In this document: positions 23,412 through 23,964 of the stretch, piece after piece
Layout: every line of letters starts with the position of its first letter
Numbering within the stretch: position 1 is the stretch's first letter
Assembly: GCA_026786065.1 (NCBI GenBank)
Contig: JAJAYS010000127.1
Coordinates: 1-23,964, forward strand
DNA from: Polaromonas sp.
Lineage (GTDB): Bacteria > Pseudomonadota > Gammaproteobacteria > Burkholderiales > Burkholderiaceae_C
Reading direction: 5' to 3'
Length of the DNA stretch: 23,964 nt
Program-made: the position numbers and the translations under genes
The notes under the pieces: generated by a model
What the model was told of the DNA's origin: nothing
The model's input: the letters and a program-made list of their open reading frames with translations, nothing else
Database searches by the model: none

Positions 23412-23964
23412 ATGAGCCCGCGCTTTTTTGTCGATGCGCCGCTGGCTAGCGGCGACACGCTGGCACTGCCCGGCCCGGCGGCGCGCCATGTGCAGGTGCT
23501 GCGGCTGCAGCCCGGCGACGCGATCCGGCTGTTCAACGGCCGCGTCCCTTCGAACGCCGATGGAACCAGCGAACGCGAAGGCGAACACCACGCCGTCGTC
23601 ACGCAGATGGGCCGCAGCGACGTGCAGGTTCTGGTGGGTGCCTGGCAGGCCACGCAGTGCGAGGCACCGCGCGCCGTGCATCTGGCTATCGGCATGCCGG
23701 CCAACGAACGCATGGACTGGCTGGTCGAGAAAGCCGCTGAACTTGGCGTTGCCAGCATCCAGCCGTTGATGAGTGCGCGCAGCGTGTTGCGCCTGGCTGG
23801 CGAGCGCGCCGATAAAAAGCGCGCCCACTGGGCCGCCGTCGCCAACGCGGCCTGCGAGCAAAGCGGCCGCAGCTGCGTGCCGCTGGTCCACCCGCCGCTC
23901 AGCCTGGCCGACTGGCTGCGCCAGCTTGCCAAGCCGAACGATGACGCAGGGCTGTATCAAGCCC
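23412..23964 (+). CDS. rsmE: 16S rRNA (uracil1498-N3)-methyltransferase, 3' end outside window
   Basis: RsmE methylates U1498 of 16S rRNA using S-adenosylmethionine. The visible 184 residues begin PRFFVDAPLASGDTLALPGP and ARHVQVLRLQPGDAIRLFNG, the PUA-like N-terminal RNA-binding domain typical of RsmE, followed by IGMPANERMDWLVEKAAELG and IQPLMSARSV, the start of the SPOUT methyltransferase domain, and NAACEQSGR. The knot with the SAM site lies beyond the window edge. The ATG at 23412 begins exactly where homology does. It is 91 bases downstream of amgK in the same direction, with dispersed repeat copy 4 in the gap. A short insert (about residues 45-56, Ser/Glu-rich) extends the N-terminal domain. 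Confidence 0.92.
   Translation, partial: MSPRFFVDAPLASGDTLALPGPAARHVQVLRLQPGDAIRLFNGRVPSNADGTSEREGEHHAVVTQMGRSDVQVLVGAWQATQCEAPRAVHLAIGMPANERMDWLVEKAAELGVASIQPLMSARSVLRLAGERADKKRAHWAAVANAACEQSGRSCVPLVHPPLSLADWLRQLAKPNDDAGLYQA

Overview
The window is high-G+C chromosomal DNA from a beta-proteobacterium, most likely Burkholderiales, family Comamonadaceae (Polaromonas/Rhodoferax/Acidovorax-like). This rests on a proteobacterial class-2 OMP decarboxylase, a malic enzyme-phosphotransacetylase fusion, the lptD-surA-rsmA cluster divergent from amgK, and a dispersed intergenic repeat of a kind I remember from that family. No rRNA, tRNA, complete insertion sequence or CRISPR array was seen.

Left part (1-7945), mostly core metabolism. 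It starts with the 3' part of a family-4-like uracil-DNA glycosylase, then about 950 bases without a convincing gene, then pyrF. Next is a two-gene unit: a DUF1800 predicted lipoprotein and a Tat-exported DUF1501 protein. It runs tail-to-tail into an L-lactate permease gene (lldP).

Middle part (about 8400-12760), an accessory strip. It holds a YefM/YoeB-type toxin-antitoxin locus in which both genes are broken (antitoxin start codon lost; toxin with a nonsense codon and no C-terminal half). It is followed by a small integron cassette array remnant on the minus strand: one clear attC site, one imperfect attC and one attC half-site, around two cassette reading frames, with no integrase in view. 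Then come a decayed SnoaL/NTF2-like gene, a membrane-anchored glutaredoxin, and an intact zeta-type toxin with a ParD-like antitoxin preceded by a perfect palindrome.

Right part (13154-23964), mostly core genes again. It has maeB (malic enzyme plus PTA domain), a secreted RNase Sa/barnase-type ribonuclease with its barstar inhibitor, and a strong terminator. On the minus strand lie rsmA, surA and lptD; surA and lptD overlap by 8 bases and both serve outer-membrane biogenesis. On the plus strand, divergent from lptD, are amgK (cell-wall sugar kinase) and the start of rsmE. rsmA and rsmE both methylate 16S rRNA.

The most unusual observations are: (1) the integron cassette remnant fused to a dead toxin-antitoxin locus; (2) an in-frame insertion in the catalytic loop of AmgK that is visibly homologous to a repeat lying between rsmA and surA; (3) a CCTGTG hexanucleotide microsatellite inside rsmA that encodes a Gly-Thr repeat; (4) four copies of a TTGCTAT...AGCTG intergenic repeat, one of which supplies the stop codon of rsmA. 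I did not find a clear new multi-gene system. Function calls are from protein family recognition by eye and were not checked against databases.
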